The notes below the pieces were generated by a model. That model was not told the DNA's origin and searched no databases. It was given only the letters and a program-made list of their open reading frames with translations. Both the position numbers and the translations under genes were made by a program. Shown here piece after piece: positions 30,257 through 39,296 of a stretch of 64,000 nt of DNA. Every line of letters starts with the position of its first letter. The first letter of the stretch is position 1. The DNA is from Rhodobacteraceae bacterium UBA6213. GTDB taxonomy: Bacteria; Pseudomonadota; Alphaproteobacteria; Rhodobacterales; Rhodobacteraceae. Location of the stretch: NCBI GenBank assembly GCA_002421605.1, contig DISJ01000008.1:32506-96505 (forward strand), in the 5' to 3' direction.

Positions 30257-33200
30257 TCAGCTTTTTCTGACCAGCGCCTGGATCGCCTTGGCGAGTTCGG
30301 CCAATTCAACCGGCTTTGCAAGGCAACTATCAAACCCACTCATCAGAAACTCTGCGACCTGATGCGACATTGCGTTTGCAGTCACCGCGATAATCGGCAC
30401 TTCGGGCGCGCCGCTTGCGGCTTCACGGTCGCGGATTTCGCCTAGGGCGGTCACGCCGTCCATGACTGGCATCGAGATGTCGAGCAAGACGATGTCAAAA
30501 CGCCCGGCTGCCCATGCATTCACCGCCTGAAGGCCATCCTCGACCATCGTGACCTCTGCGCCGCTGTGTTGCAACATCGCCTCTAGAACCGTGCGGTTGG
30601 TCTCATTGTCGTCGGCGACAAGCACCCGAACGCCCTTAATCGATGTTGACGGCTCGTCAGTCTGGGGCCGGGCAATGACAGGTTCGCTGATCGGTAGTGG
30701 CAGCTCTACCCGAATCGTGGTTCCGACATCGACCTCGGAGGTGATGGAAATTGTGCCGCCCATCATTTTGACCAGCTTAATGGTTATCGCCATGCCAAGC
30801 CCGGTTCCGCCGTAGCGCCGCGTAATTGTGCTGTCTGCCTGGGTAAAATCATCACCTATTGTCGCAACCTGCTCTGGCGTCATGCCAATGCCAGTATCTT
30901 GCACATCGATGATCAGCGGCGCAGTCTTGCTGCCGCGCAACTTGATCGTCACCTCGCCGCGCTCGGTGAACTTTATTGCGTTGCTCGCAAGGTTATCGAG
31001 TATCTGGCGCAAGCGGAGCGGGTCGCCGATCCGCCATAGCTCGGCACCTGCGTTTGCCAGCACTTCGAAGCTGACACCCTTTTCTTGCGCGCGCAGGCTA
31101 TGCAGACTTTCCATCTCGCGTGCAACATCGGTTGGCTGAAACGGGATTTGCTCAAGTGTCAGCTTGCCCGCCTCGACCTTCGACATGTCCAGAATGTCGT
31201 TTAGAATATTCAACAGCGTTCGACCGGATTGGCGGATGATGCCGATCATGCGCTTGTGCGACGCTTCCACAAGCTCCGATTCCAGCAGTTCCGCCATTCC
31301 CAGCACACCATTGAGCGGCGTGCGAATCTCGTGGCTCATATTGGCAAGGAACGTTGATTTGGTTTGGTTCGCGGCATCGGACTGCAACTTGCTCTGCAAT
31401 AGATCGGTCACATCTGACCCGACACCACGGTAACCTTGAAAGGTACCCTCGCTATCGAAAAATGGCATGCCGCTGATCTGGAGCCAACGCAGATCTTGTT
31501 CTGTAGTGCGGTTTCCGCAATAGACAAAATTTCGGAACGGCTCGCGCGCTGCGCATTTTGCGTCTAGATCAGCCCAATCGGTAAGGGCCAGTAGAACCGG
31601 ATCGCGACTCACCCACTCTTTGCGGGTTTTTCCGATGATCGAAGTGCCGGGCGACCCGGCCGTGTCGAAAAATTCTGTATTCGAAATATAGGTAAATCGC
31701 AGATCGGCGTCCTGCTCCCAGAACCAACCGTCAGTGACTGTCGCGACGTCAAAAAACCGCTGCTCGGCAGCAATCCGTTTGGCGATCGTCTGCTCGAGTT
31801 CCAAGCGAGCGGCTATCTCGGCGTCTTCGCGAGCCTTCATTCCGCTAATATCTATCTGTACGCCTGCCGCGAGTTCGACTTGACCACTGGCTTTGCGGCG
31901 AATGACACGACCACGGTTCTCAACCCAAACCCAGTGCCCGCTCTTATGACGCATGCGATATTCAGTCTGGAAGGTTTCATGGCCTTCGTACAGGCATAGG
32001 CTGACTTGCGTCCAAGCAGTGGCAAGGTCATCGGGGTGAACCAATTGCATCCATTTGTCTTTGTCTACCAAGCCCAATTCTTCAGCGCTAAAGCCAAGCA
32101 TTTCGGCCCAAATCGAATTAACCTGCAGCGTCGCTGCGGCTACGTCCAATTCCCAAGTGCCAACTTGCGCGCCTTCAATCACGTTCAACAGTCGTTGTTC
32201 CGCAAGCTTCAAGTCGGTGATATCGCTATGCACCGAAATCAACTCGCCGTCGGGGGTGCGCGCCTCGGTAACGCGAAGTACGCGCCCACTGGGCAACTCC
32301 TGGATCCAGGCACCCTTAGCGGCTTTGCGCCCCACCATACGCTCGGCAAGCCAAGCTTCCTCTCGCCCAATCGCCTCGGGGCGCTGCCCGTGCGCTAGTT
32401 CGTTTCGAATCATTTCTTTAAAATCAGCGCCGGGTACCATCATGTGGTCGCTATAAGGATAAAAATCCTTGAAGCGCTGGTTGCAGATCACCATCCTGTC
32501 GTTAACATCATAAAGGATAAAGCCTTCATCGGCGGTTTCGATGGCTGCGGCAAGCTGATGCTGGTGGGCCCGCGCTGCTTTGACCGCGGCCTCCAAAGAC
32601 GCCTCGTGCCGTTTGCGCTCGGTAATGTCGGTTTGTACCGCAATGAAACCCAAGAGTGCGCCCTGATCGCCATGCAAGGGTTCGATGTTCAGATCAAGCC
32701 AGTACTCCTCGCCCGACTTGGAGCGGTTTTGAACTTCCTGTCGCGCCGCCTTGCCCGCCCGCAGCGCTTCACGAATTTTAGCGACAGTTGCCTGATTTGT
32801 CTTTTCGTATTGAACGAGCGGGCCGGGCCGCTTGCCCCGCACCTCTTCCAGCGAATAACCGGTGCGCCGTGTATACGCTTCGTTCACCCATTCGATCCGC
32901 TGGTCGGCGTCGGTGATTGCCACGATGTTCGAGGTGCGGCGGGCAACCTCGCTCAGCCGCAGCAGTTCGCGGTTCAACTTGGCTTCCTTGGTGATGTCGC
33001 GGCTGATCAGCAAGTATTTCGCGCTAGCATCCACGCCTGTCGCGGGCATCAGCATCGAGACAAGCCTAAAGACACACCGCCCTCTCGGCAGATCAAGCTG
33101 GTATTGTACTTCTTTCTGTCCATGGCCGGTGTCGAGTGCGCGCATAAGAGCACGGGCTTTCAAGGCAAGTTCCGCAGGCAGAATGTCTTCAAGCATCTTG

Positions 33201-33910
33201 CCCACGATCTGCTCGGCAGGTGCCAATAAATACGCGTCGTTGCTGACCTGAACAAACGAGAACCGGCCTTCGGAATCAACCTCAAGCAGAACATCGGGCA
33301 AGCTTCCAGCTATCGCGCGCAGGCGGGTTTGTTCATGCGCGCTATCGGCGGCGGCGCGCAGCACTTCTTCGCTATGATCTTGTCGGCGCAGAATCTTTCC
33401 CGCCGCCGCGGCCAGCGGTGCGATCTGATAAAGAACCGCCAGGGAAAAGGCGTCGCTTGGCGCGCAGGCTTCGAACAGCAACATGCCGCACAATGTGCTA
33501 TCCAAGTGCATCGGCACCAGCGCGACCCTAGCGCCGGCAGGACCAGCGTCAAAGCCGCGTTTACCTGCAGCCTCGTGCCCTCTTGGGACCACTACGACGG
33601 CACCGGGTGCCGCATCGCCTAGCACATCGGCAAACTCGCGAAGCTCTTTTTTTGTCAGAGGTCGCAGCGCCGGTGACTTTTTGGGGGATGGGTCAGCGCG
33701 CCACTCATGACTGATCTGCGGCGCGTCGTTTTCAAAGCCGCGCACAATGCACACTCGGGCCACACCGAGATACTGCCCGACGATACCAAGCGCCGCGCGC
33801 AAAGCGGCGTCGATCCCGGTACCAGACGCCGCCAATAGATCGCTTAGAACATTGATAAGCAGTGTCTGTGCAGGCCCGGTTACATCTTCCGCAGAGGTTT
33901 CATCTTTCAT
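30257..33910 (-). CDS. Soluble hybrid sensor histidine kinase (GAF, five PAS, HisKA, HATPase, receiver)
   Basis: 1217 residues without transmembrane spans. Order: GAF-like ~20-185; PAS at ~200-310, ~325-445 (TDADQRIEWVNEAYTRRTGYSLEEV), ~455-570 (EGFILYDVNDRMVICNQRF), ~575-700 (GTWELDVAAATLQVNSIWAEMLGF) and ~720-840; HisKA with His near 858 (ANMSHEIRTPLNGVLGM); HATPase with DTGIGMTPEQ and GGTGLGMAI; receiver with VADDNETNR and Asp near 1143 (IVLLDISMPVMDG). The stacked PAS domains suggest sensing of light, redox or small ligands. It is convergent with the HPt gene, so kinase, HPt and the two regulators form one plausible phosphorelay. Confidence 0.94.
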   Translation of the reverse strand: MKDETSAEDVTGPAQTLLINVLSDLLAASGTGIDAALRAALGIVGQYLGVARVCIVRGFENDAPQISHEWRADPSPKKSPALRPLTKKELREFADVLGDAAPGAVVVVPRGHEAAGKRGFDAGPAGARVALVPMHLDSTLCGMLLFEACAPSDAFSLAVLYQIAPLAAAAGKILRRQDHSEEVLRAAADSAHEQTRLRAIAGSLPDVLLEVDSEGRFSFVQVSNDAYLLAPAEQIVGKMLEDILPAELALKARALMRALDTGHGQKEVQYQLDLPRGRCVFRLVSMLMPATGVDASAKYLLISRDITKEAKLNRELLRLSEVARRTSNIVAITDADQRIEWVNEAYTRRTGYSLEEVRGKRPGPLVQYEKTNQATVAKIREALRAGKAARQEVQNRSKSGEEYWLDLNIEPLHGDQGALLGFIAVQTDITERKRHEASLEAAVKAARAHQHQLAAAIETADEGFILYDVNDRMVICNQRFKDFYPYSDHMMVPGADFKEMIRNELAHGQRPEAIGREEAWLAERMVGRKAAKGAWIQELPSGRVLRVTEARTPDGELISVHSDITDLKLAEQRLLNVIEGAQVGTWELDVAAATLQVNSIWAEMLGFSAEELGLVDKDKWMQLVHPDDLATAWTQVSLCLYEGHETFQTEYRMRHKSGHWVWVENRGRVIRRKASGQVELAAGVQIDISGMKAREDAEIAARLELEQTIAKRIAAEQRFFDVATVTDGWFWEQDADLRFTYISNTEFFDTAGSPGTSIIGKTRKEWVSRDPVLLALTDWADLDAKCAAREPFRNFVYCGNRTTEQDLRWLQISGMPFFDSEGTFQGYRGVGSDVTDLLQSKLQSDAANQTKSTFLANMSHEIRTPLNGVLGMAELLESELVEASHKRMIGIIRQSGRTLLNILNDILDMSKVEAGKLTLEQIPFQPTDVAREMESLHSLRAQEKGVSFEVLANAGAELWRIGDPLRLRQILDNLASNAIKFTERGEVTIKLRGSKTAPLIIDVQDTGIGMTPEQVATIGDDFTQADSTITRRYGGTGLGMAITIKLVKMMGGTISITSEVDVGTTIRVELPLPISEPVIARPQTDEPSTSIKGVRVLVADDNETNRTVLEAMLQHSGAEVTMVEDGLQAVNAWAAGRFDIVLLDISMPVMDGVTALGEIRDREAASGAPEVPIIAVTANAMSHQVAEFLMSGFDSCLAKPVELAELAKAIQALVRKS

Positions 33911-34999
33911 AGGAGCGGCTTTCTAATCGTGTCGTTGTTAACCATTAACACGTCAAACCAAGGTCGGTAATTGAAGCCTATCGCACAACTCTTCCGTGTG
34001 TGAAAAAGGCAACTAAGATTGGCACGCTGCTGCCCAAAGGCCGAGCTTGCCATGTCGATTTGTCCTTCGGGGGAGCAACTTGGGGAATAAAGTAGCGGAT
34101 ATCCGCCGTTCCCCAGCGTCAGACGATCATAGCCGAAAACGTCTGGAAATAATGATTTTCAGTGCGTTGTGCGCGCCGATAGTTTTACACGCTCGGCACC
34201 GATAGATTGCAAAAAATAGACTGTAAATCAATTGGTCGCCGGTTCGCTCCCTGCCGCCGGAGCCAATAATCCTATCAATACCATAAACTTAGCGTAGGAT
34301 CGCTTCGGCGATTCCGCTCACTATCCGCCGAGGCTACCGTTTAGGGTAACAAAACGCGGCTTCGCCCCAACTTTGGTTGCCGGACTTCTGCGCAGCAAGA
34401 ATCCCTCGTTGATCGCCTCACGATTCGACACATGGCGCGGTTGCCTGCGCTTCGGAAATGCACGAGTTGCTTTATTCAAGGCTGCCGCAAATGCTTTGGC
34501 GTTACCGCGCAAAGTGCGCGCGCTAAAGCGGGATTGAAACGCAGCAGCGTGATCTCTTTCGCGCTAGGCGTGCTTGCGGGATCTGGTGCGTAACGACACC
34601 TTCATTGTGTCCGACTGACGGGGCGGCGAAAGCCGTCGCGGATGTCTAATCGCGCGATATAGTGGCATTTTCTAATGCATTCCGATTCTCATCTGAAAGG
34701 TCAGCGTAGCTTGGTTCTGCGTGCTGGTTGCAAACGACCGACAGATTTCGGAGCAGTCTTGAGATGTGCTAAGTGACCGCTGTGGGCCGGGAAGCTCATA
34801 TACAGGAATCCAGAACATAGGAATGCCGGCCCAACGCCCTCGGTGGGTTGTTACAGATCATTCGACGACGGACACGCGCCAGCTTCCAAAACCCTTCGCA
34901 ATGCGGCTATCCGGCATAGCACACGTAAAAATCAAACGGGGGCTCAGCAAACCCGTCTGATCAAAGCCGATCATTGCCCCGTGGCGCATTTTGGCGCCT
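33911..34999. other. 1.1-kb gene-free stretch holding a tRNA-Asn-like fragment
   Basis: No frame longer than ~65 codons looks like protein. The only structured item is the diverged tRNA-Asn 3' end at 34221-34265. Flanking DNA has more A/T and scattered short repeats, as in decayed mobile DNA, but no transposase or integrase remnant can be named. Confidence 0.6.
34221..34265 (+). repeat. Third, diverged att-like copy of the tRNA-Asn 3' end
   Basis: The 45-nt segment CTGTAAATCAATTGGTCG...GCCGGAGCCA matches attL/attR at 40 of 45 positions; mismatches lie in the anticodon loop side (T to A) and in the T-arm. No 5' half of a tRNA precedes it. It ends in the same CCGGAGCCA. Best read as the right att site of an older insertion at the same tRNA. 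Confidence 0.8.
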
Positions 35000-35932
35000 T
35001 TAAAAAGCGACCCTGTCGCTTCCCTTCAGCCCGAGTATGTCGCGCGCCTCGTCGGGCGTTGCCACCTCGCAGCCCAGATCTTCGACAATACGCCGGATCT
35101 TGGCGACCTGCTCGGCATTGCTTGTTGCCATCTTACCCCGCTCGATGAACAGGCTGTCCTCCAACCCGACCCGCACGTGCCCGCCCATCTGCGAGGCGGT
35201 GCTGGCCAACCCCATCTGCGCCCCCCCGGCACCAAGGACCGACCAGCGGTAGTCATCCCCAAAAAGCCGATCGGCGGTGCGTTTCATGAAGATCAGGTTG
35301 TCCACTTCGGGTCCGATGCCGCCGAGAATGCCGAACACGAACTGAATGAATATCGGTGCCTTGAACAACCCGATATCCATGCAAAAACGCAGGTTGTAGA
35401 GGTGGCCTACATCGTAGCACTCATGCTCGAACTTGATGTCATGCGGCCCAAGCGCCGCCGCTACGGTGCCAATATCACGAAAGGTATTGCGGAAAATGTA
35501 GGTGTCTGAGTTTTCGACATAGTCCTTTTCCCAGTCGAACTTCCAAGTATCGTAGCGCTTGGCCAGCGGGTGAAAGGAAAAGTTGATCGACCCCATGTTG
35601 AGGCTGCACATCTCGGGCGAAAAACGAAGCGCCGGGGCGATGCGCTCTTCGATCGAATTTTTCAGGCTGCCGCCGGTCGATATGTTCACAACCGCCCCAG
35701 TGGCCTGTTTAACACGCGGCAAAAAGGCTGCAAAATCATCAGGATTGATCGATACACCGCCATCGGCGGGGCGGCGCGCGTGTAGATGCAGGATCGCAGC
35801 CCCCGCTTCGGCCGCCGCAATCGCCTGCCCGGCGATGTCATCGGGCGTGTAGGGCAAGGCATCCGACATCGTGGGGGTGTGGATTGCACCAGTGATGGCA
35901 CATGTAATGATGGTTTTCGGCTTTCTGGCCAT
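35000..35932 (-). CDS. Beta-keto acid cleavage enzyme (BKACE, 3-keto-5-aminohexanoate cleavage family)
   Basis: 310 residues from the ATG at 35932, overlapping the permease stop as TGATG. Signatures: TIITCAITGAIHTPTMS, the zinc-binding AAILHLHARRPADG, ISTGG, FSPEMCSLNMGSINF, KFEHECYDVGHL and GGHVRVGLEDSLF. BKACE enzymes use zinc to exchange acyl groups between a beta-keto acid and acetyl-CoA, giving acetoacetate plus a new CoA ester. It ends an eight-gene operon that also holds a 3-hydroxyacyl-type dehydrogenase, which could supply the beta-keto acid. The exact substrate cannot be told. Confidence 0.93.
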   Translation of the reverse strand: MARKPKTIITCAITGAIHTPTMSDALPYTPDDIAGQAIAAAEAGAAILHLHARRPADGGVSINPDDFAAFLPRVKQATGAVVNISTGGSLKNSIEERIAPALRFSPEMCSLNMGSINFSFHPLAKRYDTWKFDWEKDYVENSDTYIFRNTFRDIGTVAAALGPHDIKFEHECYDVGHLYNLRFCMDIGLFKAPIFIQFVFGILGGIGPEVDNLIFMKRTADRLFGDDYRWSVLGAGGAQMGLASTASQMGGHVRVGLEDSLFIERGKMATSNAEQVAKIRRIVEDLGCEVATPDEARDILGLKGSDRVAF

Positions 35933-36951
35933 CAGCGGTCTCCTTGCTGTGTTTCGCCCCGGACCCGGTGGCTGATTGGGAAAAGTTCTGCCCCGGCGCG
36001 CGCGCGGATCAGCCCCCAAAGACCGGAAGGCGCGCGCAGCATGACCACTATGGCCACCACTCCAAGGGCGATCAGATAGATTGTGCCAAGATCGGCCAGC
36101 GTTTCGCGCAGTGCAAAGAACACCAACGTTCCCAAGATCGGCCCTTCCAGCGTGCCGATACCGCCGATAACCACGATGAAGATCACGAAAGCGGTCCAGT
36201 CGTTGACCGAAAACCCGGCGTCGGGCGATATGCGCAGCTTCTGGATGAAGATCAGCGCGCCGATCATCGCGGTTAGCCCTGCGGTGGCGATATAAACGAT
36301 GAACTTGGTGCGCCAGATGTCGATGCCAAGGCTGCGCGCCGCAAGCTCGTTATCGCGCAGCGCCGTCAGCGCCAGACCAAGGCGCGAGCGCAGGATCGCA
36401 AAGGCAAGGCCGATTACCAGCACAGCGACGCCAAGCGCCAGCCAGTATGCCAAGGCTTCACGGGCATCGCGCCCCTCGGCCATGGCGCGCACCACATCTG
36501 CGGGCAGGCTGGTGCCCGAACCACCGCCAAGCGCGGAAACCTGCGCGGCGGTCAGCCGGAATACCTCGGCAATCACCCAAGTGCCGATGGCAAAATATGC
36601 CCCGCGCAGCCTGAAGATCAGCACCGCGACCGGCACCGCCACAAGCGCGCCGATAATCCCTGCCAGCGGGATCGCCCAAATGGCAGGCACCCCAACCAGA
36701 ATCGTCAACCCGAACAGTGCATAACCGCCAAGCCCGACATAGGCTTGCTGGCCCACGGACACGAGCCCGGCGTAGCCTGCAAGGAGGTTCCAAAGCGTTG
36801 CCAGCGACAGATACAAGAATATCTCGCCCATCAGCCGCATATCGGCGCGTCCCGCCCACCACGGCGCGGCCGACAGCCCTAGCAGCAATACTACCCCAAC
36901 AACGGCGGCGATGCGCGAGGTGCGCGATGACCGGGTTACGGCATGGGTCAT
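35932..36951 (-). CDS. Branched-chain-type ABC transporter permease (LivM-like)
   Basis: 339 residues from the ATG at 36951, which overlaps the LivH-like stop (TGATG). About ten hydrophobic spans. Family marks: LYLSLATLWNLLAGYAGLVSVGQQAYVGLGGYALF, and ALRDNELAARSLGIDIWRTKFIVYIATAGLTAMIGAL. It forms the inner-membrane channel with the LivH-like protein, powered by the LivG/LivF-like ATPases. Confidence 0.93.
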   Translation of the reverse strand: MTHAVTRSSRTSRIAAVVGVVLLLGLSAAPWWAGRADMRLMGEIFLYLSLATLWNLLAGYAGLVSVGQQAYVGLGGYALFGLTILVGVPAIWAIPLAGIIGALVAVPVAVLIFRLRGAYFAIGTWVIAEVFRLTAAQVSALGGGSGTSLPADVVRAMAEGRDAREALAYWLALGVAVLVIGLAFAILRSRLGLALTALRDNELAARSLGIDIWRTKFIVYIATAGLTAMIGALIFIQKLRISPDAGFSVNDWTAFVIFIVVIGGIGTLEGPILGTLVFFALRETLADLGTIYLIALGVVAIVVMLRAPSGLWGLIRARAGAELFPISHRVRGETQQGDR

Positions 36952-37811
36952 CAGTCCATCCTCGGGAACAGTCCGCGCGGTCGCAGCGCGATGATTGCAA
37001 GAAATACCACATGCCCGGCCAGAACCTGCCAGCCCGGATTGATCTCGGCACCGATGCTCTGGCTGATGCCAAGCACCACCCCACCGGCCAGCGTGCCCCA
37101 AATATTGCCAAGCCCGCCAATAATCACCGCCTCGAAGCCAAAGATCAGCCGACCACCGCCGATCGAGGGGTCAAACGAGGTACGAATGCCCAAGAACACG
37201 CCCGCCACCGCCGTTACCGCCAGCGCAAGCGCCATTGCCAGCCCGAACACATGCGCCCGATTCAACCCCATCAGTTGCGCCACATCTTGGCGATCCGAGG
37301 TGGCGCGAAAAGCCCGCCCCAGTGCGGTGCGGTAGAACATCCACTGCAAACCCGCGATAATGGCAACCGAGCAGGCAAACATCAGTAGCGGCAAATACCC
37401 CAGCGCGAGGGAGCCGAGTTGCAGACTTGCGGTTTCGATTGCGCCAGCTTGCAACTTTTGCGGGTCGGCGGAGTAAATCTCGAGCAACCCGTTTTGCAAG
37501 ATGACCGAAAGCCCGAAGGTCACGAGCAGCGGCGGCAGCAGATCGTCGCCAAGTGTGCGGTTCAAGATACCGCGCTGCAGCCCGTAGCCAAGGGCTGCCA
37601 TGATCGGCACCACAAGCGCCAGCGCGACCAGCGGGTGAATCCCCAGCACGGTTGAAACCGACAGCCCCAGATAGGCCGCCAGCACGATCAGATCGCCATG
37701 CGCGATGTTGACCAACCGCATGACGCCGAAGATCAAGCTCAACCCTGCCGCAAACAGGGCGTAAAGCCCGCCCAGCAAAGTCCCTTGAACAATCGCGTTG
37801 ATCCAGTCCAT
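36951..37811 (-). CDS. Branched-chain-type ABC transporter permease (LivH-like)
   Basis: 286 residues, eight or so spans: WINAIVQGTLLGGLYALFAAGLSLIFGVMRLVNIAHGDLIVLAAYLG is the classical LivH start, and GRAFRATSDRQDVAQLMGLNRAHVF the cytoplasmic coupling loop. It sits 6 bp after the LivF-like gene and overlaps the LivM-like one. Confidence 0.94.
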   Translation of the reverse strand: MDWINAIVQGTLLGGLYALFAAGLSLIFGVMRLVNIAHGDLIVLAAYLGLSVSTVLGIHPLVALALVVPIMAALGYGLQRGILNRTLGDDLLPPLLVTFGLSVILQNGLLEIYSADPQKLQAGAIETASLQLGSLALGYLPLLMFACSVAIIAGLQWMFYRTALGRAFRATSDRQDVAQLMGLNRAHVFGLAMALALAVTAVAGVFLGIRTSFDPSIGGGRLIFGFEAVIIGGLGNIWGTLAGGVVLGISQSIGAEINPGWQVLAGHVVFLAIIALRPRGLFPRMD

Positions 37812-37817
37812 CGACCC

Positions 37818-38522
37818 TCACATTCCGAAATATGCTGCGGCAATTGCTTCGCGGGTGACCACGTCCGAGCGGCCTTCAAGCGCTGTGCGCCCCTCTTGCA
37901 GGCAATACACCCGCGACGAGACAGAAAGCGCTTTGGCAATATCTTGTTCCACGATCACAGCGGCCATGCCTTCTTCGACGATGCCCGGAAGTGCGTCGTA
38001 AATGGTCTTGATAATCACCGGAGCGAGGCCGAGGCTGATCTCGTCGAGCAACAGCAGATCGGGGTTGGCCATCAGCGCGCGGCCAATCGCCACCATTTGC
38101 TGCTGGCCACCTGAAAGAGCGGTTGATGGCACAAGGCGGCGTTCCTGCAAAACCGGGAACAGCGCGTAGATCCGCTCAAGCGACCACGGCCCCGGCCGGT
38201 GCATCTGACCGCCGATCAGCAAGTTTTCTTCGACACTAAGCGAGGGAAACAACAGCCGCCCCTCGGGCACCAACGCAATGCCGCGCGCCGCCACCTGATC
38301 GGCGCGCAGCGCGCCGATCGCTTCGCCGCGATAGCGGATCGCCTCGGGCGCGTTGCGGATCAAACCTGAGACAGAGCGCATCAACGTGGTCTTACCCGCG
38401 CCGTTGGCGCCGATGATCGCCACCACTTCACCCGGCATGACATGCATCGACAGATCATAAAGCGCCTGAAAATCGGCGTAATAGGCATCGAGCGCGGATA
38501 TTGCGAGAATCGGCTCAGACAT
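37818..38522 (-). CDS. ABC transporter ATPase (LivF-like)
   Basis: 234 residues from the ATG at 38522, overlapping the LivG-like gene by 8 bp. Walker A GANGAGKTTLM, the LivF-specific GIALVPEGRLLFPSLSVEENLL, signature ALSGGQQQMVAIGRALM and Walker B LLLLDEISLGLAP are all present. Energises the Liv-type importer. Confidence 0.95.
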   Translation of the reverse strand: MSEPILAISALDAYYADFQALYDLSMHVMPGEVVAIIGANGAGKTTLMRSVSGLIRNAPEAIRYRGEAIGALRADQVAARGIALVPEGRLLFPSLSVEENLLIGGQMHRPGPWSLERIYALFPVLQERRLVPSTALSGGQQQMVAIGRALMANPDLLLLDEISLGLAPVIIKTIYDALPGIVEEGMAAVIVEQDIAKALSVSSRVYCLQEGRTALEGRSDVVTREAIAAAYFGM

Positions 38523-39243
38523 CGGCATCCAGCCCCAGATAAATCTCGCGCACCTCGCGGCTTGCCATGATCGCATGTGGCTCACCGTCCGCGATCACGC
38601 GCCCGAAATCGATTACGATCAGTCGGTCAACCACCGCCATGAGCGCGTGCACGACATGTTCGATCCAGACAATCGACACACCGGTTTCGCGCACATCGCG
38701 GATAGTCTGCACGAGCGAGCCGCACTCGGAGTCGGTCAGACCACCCGCTATTTCATCAAGCAGCAACAGCTTTGGGCGCGTGCAAAGCGCACGCGCGAGC
38801 TCCAGCCGCTTGCGTTCCAGCAGCGTCAGGCTGCGCGCCAGCACGTTCGCCTTGGGCATCATCCTGGTTCGCGCCAAAACTTCGAGGCAAGTTGCCTCGG
38901 CCTTGGCGCCTCTCTCGCCCGCGCCCTGCGTGGCGGCGACAAGGGTATTTTCAAAAACCGTCATACCGCCAAAAGGTTGGGGCACCTGAAACGATCGCGT
39001 CATGCCAGCGCGGCAACGGCGGGCGGCGGGCATATCGGTCACGTCACGACCGTCAAACCAGATGCGGCCCGATTGCGGGCTCAACGTGCCGGTGACCAGA
39101 TTGAACATCGAGGTCTTGCCCGCTCCGTTCGGCCCGATCACGCCAAGCGCCTCGCCTGCCGCCAATGACCAGCTTTGCGCGTCGGCAACAACCACCGCGC
39201 CGTAAGCGCGACTGACCGCGTCAAGTCTTAGCAATTCGCCCAA
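38515..39243 (-). CDS. ABC transporter ATPase (LivG-like)
   Basis: 242 residues. Walker A GPNGAGKTSMFNLVTG, Q-loop region RSFQVPQPFGGMTVFENTLVA, and Walker B LLLLDEIAGGLTDSE; the ABC signature LSGGQ is not intact: the stretch LARSLTLLERKRLELARAL stands in its place, which is common in LivG-type subunits. Pairs with the LivF-like ATPase. Confidence 0.94.
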   Translation of the reverse strand: MGELLRLDAVSRAYGAVVVADAQSWSLAAGEALGVIGPNGAGKTSMFNLVTGTLSPQSGRIWFDGRDVTDMPAARRCRAGMTRSFQVPQPFGGMTVFENTLVAATQGAGERGAKAEATCLEVLARTRMMPKANVLARSLTLLERKRLELARALCTRPKLLLLDEIAGGLTDSECGSLVQTIRDVRETGVSIVWIEHVVHALMAVVDRLIVIDFGRVIADGEPHAIMASREVREIYLGLDADV

Positions 39244-39256
39244 TTATCCCTCCCGG

Positions 39257-39290
39257 GCTGGCCTGCGACCCTGAGGGGCCGCAGACCAGC
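39257..39290 (-). promoter_or_regulatory. Intercistronic hairpin between binding-protein and ATPase genes
   Basis: On the minus strand GCTGGTCTGCG and CGCAGGCCAGC form an 11-bp stem (one G-T pair), with more pairing in the CCCC/GGG loop. There is no T run. Such hairpins usually stop 3' exonucleases, keeping the binding-protein message more abundant than the rest. Confidence 0.55.
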
Positions 39291-39296
39291 TTGGCA

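Noticed and set aside
32444..33229. 261-codon plus-strand frame opposite the hybrid kinase
   Set aside because: Lies wholly inside a well-supported multi-PAS kinase and shows no protein motif.
34321..34512. 63-codon minus-strand frame in the gene-free zone
   Set aside because: Basic, low-complexity, no Shine-Dalgarno and no resemblance to a known protein; possibly decayed mobile DNA.
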